A stretch of DNA of 64,000 nt, taken from assembly GCF_020520425.1 (NCBI RefSeq), contig NC_079487.1, forward strand, positions 104,814,141 to 104,878,140. Direction: 5' to 3'. The position numbers were made by a program, and so were the translations under genes. The DNA is from Spinacia oleracea. Taxonomy: Eukaryota > Streptophyta > Magnoliopsida > Caryophyllales > Amaranthaceae. Each line of letters begins with the position of its first letter. Position 1 is the stretch's first letter. The notes under the pieces were generated by a model. It did no database searches. It saw nothing but the letters and a program-made list of their open reading frames with translations, and was not told the DNA's origin. Positions 11,119 to 23,141 of this stretch are shown here, piece after piece.

Positions 11119-13465
11119 TTATGAGTCACTTTGAGGCACTTTTTGATTCACAGCCCTCTTCACTTCAATTATGCTGGGTTTCTTTCCATTGACATTTTCT
11201 TTAACCTGCTCATAGAATTCAAAAGTTATACAAAGAAAGACTTGCATCAATATGATTTTGCAAGATTTGGTTTTGCTCGATTGCAGTAGGGCTGTGGAGT
11301 TCTGGTTCTTGATTAAGCAAACATATGTGACAGTTAGAATTTAGAAAGCGATTGTGCACTAGTACACAATAGAGTGGCACTGATGCTAATATGTTGGACC
11401 ACTTGGATATGACTTGTCTGCTACATGATGAAATTTTCTGATCCACACCAGAAAATCTTCGGGCTTAGGAGGTCTAATGCAGTGGCTAATTTAATTGATA
11501 GACATATAGAAGGAGGCAAGATTTGAACTCAGGATCTATATATGTATAACCTCAGTCAGCCTATATCATAAAAACTAAATTATTAAAGGCCTGATTCATA
11601 AGAGTGCAAGCAGAGTCTATAAGAATTCACTTTTGTTTATTTAGATTAAATTCTGTTTCCTCTAGGTTGTATTTGGTTTGAAGGAAAATGAATGTTCATT
11701 TCTAGAGAAAATATATTTCAACAAACTTCAACTTTCAAACATCCAAGTTTTGGTTTCTTAATAGAAAAGCTAGAGGGGAAAGGGAAGCTGAAGATAGGGG
11801 ACAAGGGATTCGGAGGAGGAGTAATGAAGAAAGTAGTGCATGTGTTTGAAAATGTGGCATTCCTTCTTTAAGTAAGAAAATCCTGCCCTCCCTTAAAAAC
11901 TATTTTAAATTCAATAAAAGTATCTCTTGGTATTTTTGGATTAAGAAATTAATACCTTGGCTCTTAACTCTGCAGCAAGGAGGCCATTGTTTAGGGAGGA
12001 TAACACTGTAGTAACTTCTAGGCACATGTCTCTCAGTGTGATCATGACATCCAGTAACAACCCCTCCTTATATGGGCACTGCAACTCCACCAATGCATCA
12101 CTCTCTATTATCGACACCTCTAACATGTTGCTTTGCTGCGACTGTGCTACAGTTTTCTTTGCCCTTATTTCACTGACACTGCTGCTTTCTTCTACCACCT
12201 GCACTTTCCTCTTATATCTCTCGTCTCCAGACTTTGTACAGCCTTCAAGTTCCTGTATCTTCTTTCGCAGCTGCTTCACATACTCAATAGTGTCCCCTAA
12301 AATAGAGGCCTTATCCATTTTTGTTACAAAAGGCACCAATGACCTCAAAATTATAAACCTCTCATTCAACTTCTCCCTTCTCCTACGCTCGGCTAATACA
12401 TGGTTAGCCGAGAGCTCGTCGTGGGGGACGCTGCTGCTGCCTTTCCCACGAGCTAAGATACCGTACTGCGGGTCTGACTTGGGTGAGCTAATGTTCTCTT
12501 CGCGGTATTTGGAATGTAGGAGAGGAACTGTTAATAGGATGTTTTTCAGAAGGCATTGCGAGGTGCCTTCCATTGGCAAGTGGTGGAGGTTGGACCTAGG
12601 TCTCCAGCTTGAGAAGACAGAGTTTGAAGAGTACGAGAGGTAAGAAGAGGAGGTTGGAATAGAGGTGGTAGTAGATGATTCTGCCCAACGACTAGATTGG
12701 AGTTGGAGGATGATAGAGACTGTTTGGGAGTAGTGCGTGTCCTCTTGGGAGAGGTTTTCCATTGTTGTGAAACCTGGAAATCAACAGTTTAGAGATTAGT
12801 AAGACGTGATAGCATACGTTATTATGTGGCTCATGAGTTGGTCAAGAGTTCAGTTAGTATAATGGCTAAGTGAAAGGGTTTGGAAGATAAACTCATACAT
12901 CATGGAGTCTAATAGCCTAGTCACAGTTACAAGCCCGAGCTGTTACTTGCACAGCAGTAGTCTGTGAGCACCAACAGATGCAGAAGTGCAGAACAAAACT
13001 AGGTTCTTACAGTTTACATGTATTCTAGTAGTCGTTTTATGTTAGCCTCGTTTAGAGTTACTAGTTTGGTTTAATCAATGTCTTATACAGTTACACTTTT
13101 TCGTTCTGATAATACCTACAAGTCTTGAAAAACTCAACTTTGGCCTTCTTTTGGGATACTCACTTTGGGTGATGTTTGTATTTTTTATCACAAATTATTA
13201 TCAAGCAGGTAGTTTGGGAGGTTAATTAGTCATGTTATACATGGATGTTGTACGGCCATTTGGGAATGACAGGACAAAGATTTAGATTCAAAATTATATG
13301 TTACTTGCACATGATAATCTTGAGGGAACTAAAAACATTATTTGACATTGAAGTGGTAGTGCAACATTACAGAACTGTAAGGAACAATAATGCCTCAAGT
13401 GGGAAAAAATTATTACCTGGAGGAGGTGGCTGGAGTAGGTTGCTGAAAATGATTGGATCCTGTAA

Positions 13466-13496
<31 letters not shown>

Positions 13497-16400
13497 ATAA
13501 CTGGCCATCTACGAGTTGACTTGGTTGCTATGAACGAGTCAACAGGATGATGCTGGTGGCTGGCTGGTGTATCAGCAGCCGCCACTAAGGGGAAGTTGGA
13601 GTCAAGGTTGTTGGATACGACATCAGGGGAGCTGAGTCGTATGTCCTCAGGCATTTCTATCTGCATTAACTCGCTGGGCTCATCAGACGAGTCAGGAATG
13701 ACAGTAAGACCTGGAAACGAATATCGTTAACTATATTACAGTACTACTTAGGCTCTGTTTGTTTTGACATAAAACACTTTTCCAAAAAAATGATTTTCCC
13801 GTTTTCCTTTTGTTTTGTTAAGGGTGGAAAACAACTTTCCCTAGTGGAAAACCAATTTTCCTTTTGAAAAGAAGGAATGCCACATTTTCCTCTCTAATCC
13901 CGTACCTTTCATTTTATCTCCTCCTATCTGTCTCTCATTTCCACTTCAATATTCTTTTTTTCTACAACTTTTCTTGTAAAGAAACAAATAAATGAAAACA
14001 TTTTTTCCACTTTCCATGAAAACTAATATTCTATTGAAAATCATTTTCTGTTGAATATATTTTCCGTTGAAATAAACATAGCCTAAGGTAAAACATCAAT
14101 GATTGTCATATTACCATGGCCCAAGAAATTAATAGACTACCTTTTTGGTAACATAGGTCCAACTTAAGTGGCAAGACAAGAGTTGTATTGGCCTCAGGAT
14201 CTGAGTCAGCCTCGCCTTCAGTCTCCTCGTCATCATTGTTGTCGTTGGGACCGTCAGTACTAGGGACGGGTGGTGGGTTGACGGTGGCAGGGGCAAGAGG
14301 AGACTGGAAGTGGGAATGGTTAGAGGCAGTTGGGTTGGAGGTAGAGTGCTCCGAGAGTGCTGGTTTTGATTGTAATGGTGGTCCATTTTGGAGTTGTTGA
14401 TTGTAGTAGTGGTCGTCGAAATAATATCTGACTTGTTCAATAAAAGATGGGTCTTCTTGAATCTGCTCGGGAAATAAAATAAAACTGAAAGCTAAGTATG
14501 AATATATACGAGATAGTGTAGCTAAGAATATATTCCACCCATTTATGGAGGATTATATGGTATCTTTTTTCTTCTTCTTTATTGATAGTAAATAAATAAT
14601 GTAACAACTAAATCCGAACAATAAACCAACCAAAGTTGTTTTTAATAAGAAATTGAGAATATTCACCATGCAAACTACTTCGTATCATACATTCATACTC
14701 ATATTCTTATATGTGGCAAACTAGAAATGAAAAGGGTGACTAGTGACTTACTCTTTCTGTGTATCCTAACTCCACCACACCGTCAATTACAGGTATGCAC
14801 ACTACAGTCTGCAAGTCACGTTGCCAACAAATACGAAAAATAATTGCTATTAGATCCACATAATCAAATTATAACCATCATGAGTTTACATGTAAATATA
14901 ATGTACATGTTAGATTAATATTTATTAATATTATTATATCTGTTACTCCGTATTATTATCTATTGATTTCACAAAATTTAAGACGATCAATGAATTTTCT
15001 TATATCCCAACATTATTTTGAATATATATGACCTCTTATGTTTCGAAAATTGTTCGAGTTTATAAGATGCGTGAAGAGAATCGAACATGTACGTACCTGT
15101 ATTCGAGCACTCTACAAGAGTTCCAAACACATGTACAGGAAAGAATAAAAGGGAGGTTAGGACAAGTACTACTTACAACATCAATAAGGAAAATGAAAAT
15201 ATAGAATCCCACCATTACCCGATAATTATTTCGACATAGATTTTATTTATACGTAGTACTCGGTAGTATATCATACTCTTTACGTTTTGTGACAGGAAGT
15301 AGCTTGTTCATACATTACTATTAGGGTGAGTTTATTTCCAGACTCACATCCAATCTTCAGACTCTGCTACATCAGCTTTTCACTAACTTTTTCATTATCC
15401 AGACTCACACAAAACTCACCCAATTTTTACACATTACCCTCAAACTCACCTCAGACCCTCACCTAACTTTTAAAATAATATTTTATGTATATATCTTTAT
15501 TTTGGTACATTTTCTAAATAATATTGAAACTATGTTTTCTTATATACAAACAATGTAGACCTGATCAAAAGGCGGGCGGAGCCGGGTTCGGATCGGGCCG
15601 AGGACATGGAAATTTGTCCATTATGTCGGGGGCGGGCCGGATTAAGCTTCGGGCCAATTTTGTATGCTCAAAACCCGCTATTTCGGGCTAAAAATAGCGG
15701 GATTTTCGGGCCAATTGCGGGGCGGGCTAAATTTATAACTAAAATTGTTGTTTTGGGTTGTCAAAGCCCATAAATTTTTTTTAAAAAAATCGGGTCGGGG
15801 CTGGCCTTCTGCCCAAAACCCGATAATCTTCGGATCTGGTCAGGTCGGGCCAGCGGGCCAGGCCCATGTTGATCAGCGGTAAAACAAAGTAATTTATAAT
15901 TCGAGAAAAAAATGAAAAAAAAAAACATAAAATGTTAATTTCGAAATTGACATATATTTCGTACAAATTAGAAACAATAATACAACATATTAAATTCAAA
16001 AGATCTAGAACATAAATTTAAAGGCAAATGAAACAAAATAATACATAAACTATCAATAATTTAGTTGGGTGAAATAAGATAATTTAAGTTTGATGATGTG
16101 GCATGATTTGATTGGAGGAATAAAAAAGTGGAGTCTTAAGTTAGTCTTGGATTTTCAAGCTCACTTCAAGATTTGGTGTAATGTTTTACCACATTATCCC
16201 AAAATTTAAGCTTGAGACTCATCTCGAGACTCCCTTTAAAACTAGGGATAAACTCACCCTTAGTTCAAAATAACTTGTTTCCGAATATATAGGAAAGTAA
16301 GAAATCATTTAGCATATAGAAAAAAAGAAGTCAAGGGAGTATGAAATAATCTTCCTTTTTCAGATTTGTTGGTGTACGTGTACGTAGAGAGAGTCAAAAG

Positions 16401-19400
16401 TAGAGGACAAATAATCTGATGTAGATCGGAGTTTGCACACTCATAGTCATAACTTAACAATTAAACTAGTTGACATCTATATTGTTTCTTCGGATTTTTT
16501 TAATGTATGTTATTTTTGTATCAATAATTTCTTCAACATGATACAAATGGGTTTAAGTTGAGATTTTTACCTTGGCAAGAATAGCTCTGGAAAATACTTT
16601 GCTATCGACCTCATTTGCTCCAGTTAGCCACATATGTTGACCTTTTGAATATGCTTTTCCAGGTAACCTAATTAACATATTGCATAATACACGTTAACAT
16701 AATTAACACTAATTAGTATAAGCAATTAAGTCCATGAAAAATGTGAAATGAAGAAATGTGGGTGCATTTGAACAATGTACATGTATATACAATGTGAAAA
16801 AGAATGCACTTAAGTCTTTTGGTTTTTTAACCAATCATGTAAAGTTTTAAAAAATTGTCCAAGAAGAATATTGGTAATTTCGATTTTTTTTTAATGAGTG
16901 TCCATACCAATAGACACGTGATCAACAAAATTCGTATTTTTATTTTACCGCCAAAGTTAAAGAAAACCTTATATTTCGAAATTGTACTTATTATTTTCAG
17001 TTTTTCACTAGAGGTCAGATCTAGGGGTCAGATTGGGTGGGATACCTGAACTAATATCGCTATCAAATTCTAGTATATAATAACCAATAGCTCTAAGATC
17101 GATGTCAATGAACATAATAAGTTCGGATACTTCGAATTTTCGTATCAGATATCGATTATCCGAAATGATATCCAATTGAAAATTCAACATTTGAGGTCTT
17201 GAATTTGAAAGGAAGGAGAAAAAGACGAGTAATAGAATAACGTAATTGGAGTGGGTTAGCATAAAAAGCAGCTAAATTGAAGCGTGCTGATCCATCAATA
17301 TCAGCTCCTTAACTGGAAACTATTTACAAAAGTGTTCATATTTATATATAGTTTTGGTTTCCCCCACTAAATTGCATGGTGTGGTCACCAAATATAACAC
17401 CAATTCACCGCAGCTATGTTGCTGCAATTAATTCAATTTACACCTTTTTTATACGTAATTAACTCACCCACATTTCCTTAAATACCACCTTCTAAACAAC
17501 CTTTCCTAATATAGTCATTATTCCCTTTTATTATTATGTGTACTTTATCTTTTTACCTTACATTAATTTCATGCATTACAACTACTTCCTTGAGAGAGAG
17601 ACAGAAAGAGAGGAATGAACTACTCCATGTCTCCATCTGTTCCAAAATTATAGTCCTATTTTTTAAATCGGGCGTCTCAAAATTATAGTCTTGTTTTTAT
17701 TTTTGGCTATTAAGGTCTTCACTTTTCCATGTACTATATTAATTAAAAATGCATTGAAAACCCCACCCATTTCTATATTCCATTTTTCCATATACTATAT
17801 TCTCTTTCCCATGTACTTTATTCCACTTTTTCATGCAACTAAATCATCATTTGTATTTTATTCCAGTTTTTCATATACTATATTCTATTTTTCTTAAAAT
17901 CCGTGTTTTTGGTCAAACGGAACTACAATTATGGGACGGAGGGAGTAGTTATTAACTCAGACGATCTCTAAGGCTTGTTAGTTTGAGAAATCACTTATAA
18001 AATTCATTAGATTTCTATTTTGAGAACAAAATTTACTAATCAATACGGTTTGACTGGACATGCTTGCCAATGTACAACTTTGATCATCAATATCTTCAAT
18101 TATATATTATAAAAACTTATAAAATATTAATATTTTGAAAATATATATTATGAAGCCAACAATATATTATATGCTAACACTTATTTTCATGTACTATATA
18201 TAAATAAAACAGGGCCAAAGTGGAATATGTGAATAGTGCAAAAAGTCAAACCGTTGCGAGTAGTCCGGGACGGAAGGAGTAATTAGTAAATCAAACTACT
18301 CCTTCTGCCCCTTTTTATTATTTACGCTTTCCGTTTCTAGTGCTATTGTAATATTTACATTTAAATTTTTTTCCTTTTATATTGTACAATAAATGTCCTT
18401 AGTAATCTGTCAAAAAGCATGCAAATTATTAGTTTAATTAATTAAAATCATTGGGACACTAAACCTTTCACGCTTTTCCATTGAAAGTTTACATGCATTT
18501 TTCACACTTTTTCAATGTCATATTTTGGATAAAAGTGAAAACATTATCAATAAACGTATTTTGCATTGTTTAATTAAAAAAATGATGAATCTTTATCAAT
18601 GTTAATTATTTTCTAAATCACGTGTATGATATCAATCGTAAAAAATAAAAAGGGACAGAGGGAGTAATTTTATAAAGTAGTTTACTTGATTTGTATAAAA
18701 TATTGAAGTATTTTTTTGTACGATTTCACTTACACCTTATAAAAAAATTTGTTAAGTTATTAGAACTGATGAAGCAAAAAGTTGTTATCATAAATGTTCC
18801 TCAATTATAAATTTGGGCGTTAAATTTTTATACATTCATAAAAATGACTTCTCTTCCCTCAAAAAAAAAAAAAAAAAATTGATAATAATAATAAAAAACA
18901 AATTGAAGTCATAAATTGTATCTTCAAGCGATGCCCATGGTGGTTAAAACTTAAAAGTTTGCATCAACAAAAATGGGGTCACGATTCTACGACGGATAAT
19001 AACATTTTTATCGTGAAATACACTATATTGAATAATGGGTGTGCATGATATATTGCCAAGTTATGACTACACATAAAGATATCTTACATTGCTTTGGAAT
19101 TTTATAATTTTTTTTTTGATTTTAGCACCCGGTTCACCCTTAGGACTAATTTGGATTCGGGGCGAGTTTTGAGTGGATAGGTTTCAGTCCCCTCCCAATT
19201 GTTGTTGCGGGGGATCGAACACGGATTCTCCCCACCAAATTCAGCCTCAATGACCATTGAATTAACAGACAATTGTTATTTTATAATATATACATATAGA
19301 TGTATGATTAATAGTCAAATTTTCTGTCGTAGGAAAAAGGTTAAAATTTGTTTTAGTGTCCCAATTGAGTAAGTATTGAGCTTTTCACAAGATATCCTTA

Positions 19401-20071
19401 GGCCTGAAGGCCCGGGTGACCTAATGTGAAAACAAAAGCAATCATTTAGCTAACTAGACATCCTTCTTTGGTCTAAACGAGTGACAAGGATATTACATAC
19501 TCACAAGTGAAGGGGGGAAGGTTTAGAAGATTTCGAACGTGCATATGATTTATGGTACACCGGTCATACAAGTACAAGACATCAGTCTTTGCCGCTAGGC
19601 CAAGACCTCAACGATAACCTGATCAATAAGTTTGTAGAGTTATTTCGTTACCATCAATTACGGAGTACATATTTACCATAAGGCTAATGGATAATATGAT
19701 TTCACAACAATAATGGGATGGCCTTCAAATTGATTCTATTATTTCTCTCCTACTTTCCATCCCTCAACTTAAATGTAGCTAGGTGTATCTAGTAGAAAAT
19801 AATTCATTCATTATCTAACATTTGCACTATTTTTAAAAGGTGAAATCATTTTCAACATATTGAAATAGTAAAGATTAATTGACATGCAACTTTATTACCA
19901 CATGATAAATAATGTAATGCTAGAGAATCTACATTTCTTTTACCTTCTTTCAGAGAAGAAGAGGTCATTTAAAGCGCACCTCGTTATAGCACTTTTGTTA
20001 TACCAAATTCCAAACAAGGAAAGGACTAGTTAATTCAACCAAGCTAAGGAAACTTAGCAAGAGCATAGTAT

Positions 20072-20108
<37 letters not shown>

Positions 20109-21446
20109 AAAAAAAAAAAATCAAAGTTGGAAGAACAAAGAGGGACAAAGGAAGTAATCTATACGAAGTAATACGTATTAATTAATATTTTAAAATAAGA
20201 TTTTTTTGCATACCATGATTTCACATGTCATTGCTTTGATCTTTTTTCTTAATGTAAATTAAACAATCTTTTCTATTCATCATTTTCACTTATTCTCCTT
20301 AGTTAAATGTTCTTGTGCCGTAAAATTAATTTTATTTGTTTGACCTTCTGATTCTGATTCTGATTTTCGTTTTCATTATATTCCAAATACGTAATATTTC
20401 ATTATTTCAATATTTATTAGAGCCTTAACTAATTATAAGGTTAGTTAAACAAAATAAAAATGGTTAGGAAAGAAATAAAAGGAGATGGGTGTGAATGCAA
20501 GTATAACTAAATAATTAAGACTTACCCAACACCAGGAGGGAAAGAGAAAGAGACACACATGAGATAAAACCACTCCGTTTCCGTTAAGTCCTCCGGTGAC
20601 AACGCCGCACACGGCCTTCTTGCCGGTGGTTGGTTTAACTCTCCGGCGGATAACGACTCATAGAGTTCTTTTAGTTGTTGGCTTCTCTGAAGACATGATT
20701 CTTCCGCAGTTGCGTCCATTTGTTGCACCGTCTTTCTTGTTTTTATAGACCCATTGTAATACCCATCTTCCCATACTAATATCCTATTTACAAAAATATT
20801 AAACCTCTATCATTCTTAACAAATTTTATTTATACCGGAGTAATTAGTAAATAACAATAATCTAGTTTGTTGCTCCTTATAATTTTCTAGATAATTACAA
20901 TTACTTCAATCAATCATTATCTACAAAAAAAATTGTAGTAGGTAAGATCCACTGAGATTCAGTCTATGTCGCTTCGATGTTTTTTTTTTTGTTGCATCAA
21001 CAAAAAATCGGCGATAGAATGGGTGTAGTGGAGTAGGCTATTGGACTTATTTTGACTAAACTTATATTATCTGAACTTAATTGAATTTATCTGAACTTAT
21101 TTTATCTGAAATAAGTCAAAATAAGCCGAACAAAACAAAGTGTCACTACTATAAAAAATGGTCTCTTAAGGCGCTTAGAAAAATTGGGTGTAGTGAATTA
21201 GTGTTTACTGCAAATAATCTTGTTAATCTTAAATACGATACGCTGAGATTCATCCATATATCGCTTTGAAAAAGAAAAAAAAGTTTAGGACCTATTGTCG
21301 GTACAAATAAATAGGTGTAGATGAAAATACCGTTGTTGGGGACAAAATTGCCAAAAGAGGCTGTAAGTCCATTGAACTGCTTGCACGGCAGACTGTAACA
21401 TATGTTGAAGCTGTTTATTAGTACTTGATTCCGGAACAACAGCCAT
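11119..21446 (-). CDS. TT8-like bHLH transcription factor (subgroup IIIf)
   Basis: Eight exons join in phase, in coding order: 21446-21331, 20783-20526, 16667-16571, 14808-14752, 14462-14141, 13710-13417, 12773-11956 and 11205-11119, giving 682 residues. TT8-type bHLH proteins pair with R2R3-MYB and WD40 (MBW complex) to activate proanthocyanidin or anthocyanin genes. The MYC N-terminal MYB-interaction region shows [59 protein letters not shown] and [17 protein letters not shown]. The bHLH domain is at about 505-558, with H506, E510 and R514 of the E-box-reading set, and an ACT-like dimerisation region follows from about 599. The usual GTSQW motif reads GTSQC here (Cys455). A CAG tract encodes nine glutamines in exon 6. 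Introns 2 and 3 (3.9 and 1.8 kb) are full of MITEs and SINEs. The frame is open throughout. EGL3/GL3-like proteins are the alternative, but TT8 matches better. Confidence 0.93.
11470..11580 (-). repeat. SINE-like fragment near TT8 3' end
   Basis: On the minus strand an A-box-like GGCTGACTGAGG is followed by a B-box-like GAGTTCAAATC. It lies in TT8 intron 7. No flanking duplication was found, so this may be a decayed tRNA-derived SINE. Confidence 0.3.
13471..13497 (-). repeat. CAG/TGC microsatellite encoding poly-Gln in TT8
   Basis: Nearly uninterrupted CAG codons on the minus strand give a run of nine Gln in TT8 exon 6, followed by Leu-Gln. It lies in the low-complexity linker between the N-terminal domain and the bHLH. 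Length polymorphism is likely. Confidence 0.85.
13749..14085. mobile_element. MITE in TT8 intron 5
   Basis: The ends form the inverted pair CTTAGGCTCTGTTTGTTT and AATAAACATAGCCTAAG. The interior is rich in GGAAAA/TTTTCC words. The TTA/TAA edges resemble PIF/Harbinger insertions, but the two flanks are not identical. Confidence 0.6.
15324..16259. mobile_element. Tourist-like MITE in TT8 intron 3, with nested insert
   Basis: The element begins GGGTGAGTTTATTTCC and ends GGGATAAACTCACCC. It is flanked by TTA at 15321-15323 and 16260-16262, which fits PIF/Harbinger-type elements. It carries a GC-rich insert at 15556-15878. A truncated relative lies at 51976-52275 in the PhzF gene. Confidence 0.75.
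15556..15878. mobile_element. GC-rich element nested in MITE, copy 2
   Basis: A block dense in GGGCC, CGGGC and GGGTCGG words lies inside the AT-rich MITE at 15324-16259. Its ends, GACCTGATCAA and TTGATCAG, are partly inverted. It shares vocabulary with 1459-1694, and its subterminal style resembles hAT elements. Confidence 0.5.
17631..17945. mobile_element. Stowaway-like MITE in TT8 intron 2
   Basis: CTCCATCTGTTCCAAAATTATAGTCC at the left and ACTACAATTATGGGACGGAGGGAG at the right form imperfect terminal inverted repeats of the CTCCCTCCGT type. These are Tc1/Mariner-derived, with TA targets. Confidence 0.65.
18043..18279. mobile_element. Stowaway-like MITE family A, copy 1 (empty Helitron site)
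   Basis: This element matches the flanks of the Helitron at 28092-30659. It contains CAACAATATATTATA directly followed by TGCTAACA, the undisturbed equivalent of the Helitron target. The right end, CCGGGACGGAAGGAG, is a Stowaway-type terminus. The left terminus is missing or diverged. Confidence 0.75.
18299..18664. mobile_element. Stowaway-like MITE in TT8 intron 2
   Basis: The left end CTCCTTCTGCCCC and the right end GGGACAGAGGGAG form terminal inverted repeats around an AT-rich core. It sits about 20 bp from family A copy 1. Confidence 0.65.
19109..19277 (-). repeat. tRNA-derived SINE, family 1, copy B
   Basis: This reverse-oriented copy has the T-rich 3' end at 19109 and a B-box seen as GATCGAAC on the plus strand. 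It is flanked by a 10-bp target duplication, ATTTTATAAT, at 19099-19108 and 19278-19287. It lies in TT8 intron 2. Confidence 0.85.
19385..19612 (-). repeat. tRNA-derived SINE, second family
   Basis: On the minus strand the A-box-like GGCCTAGCGGCAAAGAC is followed about 60 bp later by the B-box-like CGTTCGAAATC, the usual pol III spacing or slightly more. It is distinct from SINE family 1. No clear flanking duplication was found. Confidence 0.5.
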
Positions 21447-22187
21447 TTTTTTACTTGTCTTTCTTTTTTTTTTGGTCTTTGGATAAAGATATCATGCATA
21501 TATGATCCAAACGGTCAATAAACGATGAAATCATATACACTGATCGGATAATAGTAAAGTTTTCGTGCGAATCATGTTGAAGTTTAAGGAAGTATGATCA
21601 TGAACACATTGAAGTTTGAACAGATCGAAAAGAATTAAGAAAGTAGTAACAAGTTGTTAGGGTTTGAGGTACGTACGTTGAGTATTGTCTTCTTTTTGTG
21701 AGGAAGAAAGAAGAGATGAGAGAGAAAGAGAAAGTTTGAGCAGTGAGTTATGAGTTATGAGTTATGAGTTATGAGTTATGAGTTGACTGGCAGCTCTACC
21801 TGAAAGTTGAAGGGAAAAAGTGATTTGGTAGGAATAGCTCACTAACTAGAATCATTCATTTTTGGTTTTTATTTATAACATGAAAATGGAAATGTGTGAA
21901 AACTTGGCTTATAAAATCGTGCTTTTGGTATCTAACGTATCTTATATTTTTTTTTTTGTATTAATTATTCTGTACAAATTTTATGTTGTACGTAGTACTT
22001 AGTAAAATATTATAAGGGTTAAGTATTAATTATTCTGTACAAATTTTTGTATTAAGTATTAATTATGGTCTTGATTTTCACTGCCAAATAACGAACACTC
22101 AGTCACAAATTCTTATTTATAAGGGTTATACAATAAATATCGTACACCAGAGTAAAAGTTAATTCAAAATGCTTAAAAGTTAAGGTT
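21447..22187. other. TT8-like upstream region
   Basis: This region holds the leader and proximal promoter of the TT8-like gene. A GA-rich stretch lies at 21705-21740, followed by six tandem GAGTTAT units at 21744-21784. The remainder is AT-rich and contains no gene. Confidence 0.55.
21744..21784. repeat. 7-bp tandem repeat (GAGTTAT)n upstream of TT8
   Basis: About six near-perfect head-to-tail copies of GAGTTAT lie 300 bp before the TT8 start codon, next to a GA-rich tract on the plus strand. They probably fall in the promoter or leader. Confidence 0.85.
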
Positions 22188-22456
22188 AACTACAAAAAAT
22201 TGTACCATTAACGACGGGAAATCCCGTCGCTAAAGGCCAATAATCGTTGATTAATGACGGGATTTTCTGTCGCGAACCCGTCATAAAAAAAGGCCGTCGT
22301 TAATGGAAAATCCCGTCATTAACCCGTCGTAAAAGACATTTGCAACGGTTGTTCCCGTCTTTGTTTGGTTGTTAGCCCGTCGCAAAAGGGCTTTTGCGAT
22401 GGGATTTTTGACCCGTCGTAATTAGGTTGTCATTAAAGATACAAATTTTTGTAGTG
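22188..22456. mobile_element. CACTA-like non-autonomous element
   Basis: The ends AACTACAAAAAATTGTA and TACAAATTTTTGTAGTG form an inverted pair of the CACTACAAAA type. The interior carries many GACGGG/CCCGTC subterminal motifs in both orientations, as CACTA (En/Spm) elements do. No matching 3-bp duplication is visible, and the first base has changed. Confidence 0.6.
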
Positions 22457-22720
22457 TATATGTAAAAGTTATCTTTTTTTTAGTGATAGTTTTTTCATTT
22501 TAATAAAATTTATTTCTTCAAAATCACTAATAATGTATAAAATTAATCATTTAACCTTTAAATGTTTATCTGTCAACTTTTCTTTTTACTAATATAAAAG
22601 TTAATCAAAACTAAGTTAAAGTTGCAAAAAAAAAAGGGTAAAAATTATCTTGGTGTACAGTAAATTTATTGTACACTTTGTGCGCGCAAGACCTTTTGAC
22701 ACTCAGTACTCTCGTGAGTA

Positions 22721-23043
22721 CTCCCTCCGTATTTATTTAAGGGATACACTTGTCTTTTCCGGCCGTATTTATTTAAGAGATACACTTGCCATTTTTAGTA
22801 ACTTATCAACCCCACCATCTAATTAAATAATACATTTAATTTACCCTATCACCCACCATCCTATTAAACAAATAATTTCATAAATCCACCCCACCTCCCA
22901 CCACCAAAATAACATGGTTCTCACTTGTTTAATTATTAAAATATCTATCCAACCCCACTTGCTTTATTATTTTATTTCATTCAATTTTTCTTCTTAATAC
23001 CCGTGCTCGGCCAAGTGTATCTCTAAAATAAATACGGAGGGAG
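22721..23043. mobile_element. Stowaway-like MITE
   Basis: CTCCCTCCGTATTTATTTAA at the left and AAATAAATACGGAGGGAG at the right form terminal inverted repeats. TA dinucleotides flank both sides (22719-22720 and 23044-23045). Confidence 0.85.
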
Positions 23044-23141
23044 TATTTGTGTAGAAAGATGGAGACCACTTCAGAGTTGTAGTGGATTAAGGAGTGGTTG
23101 GAGAAGAGGGGTGGAGGTACGTGGAACCAGGTAGACATGAC

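Noticed and set aside
11957-12643. 228-residue plus-strand frame
   Set aside because: It is the antisense shadow of TT8 exon 7.
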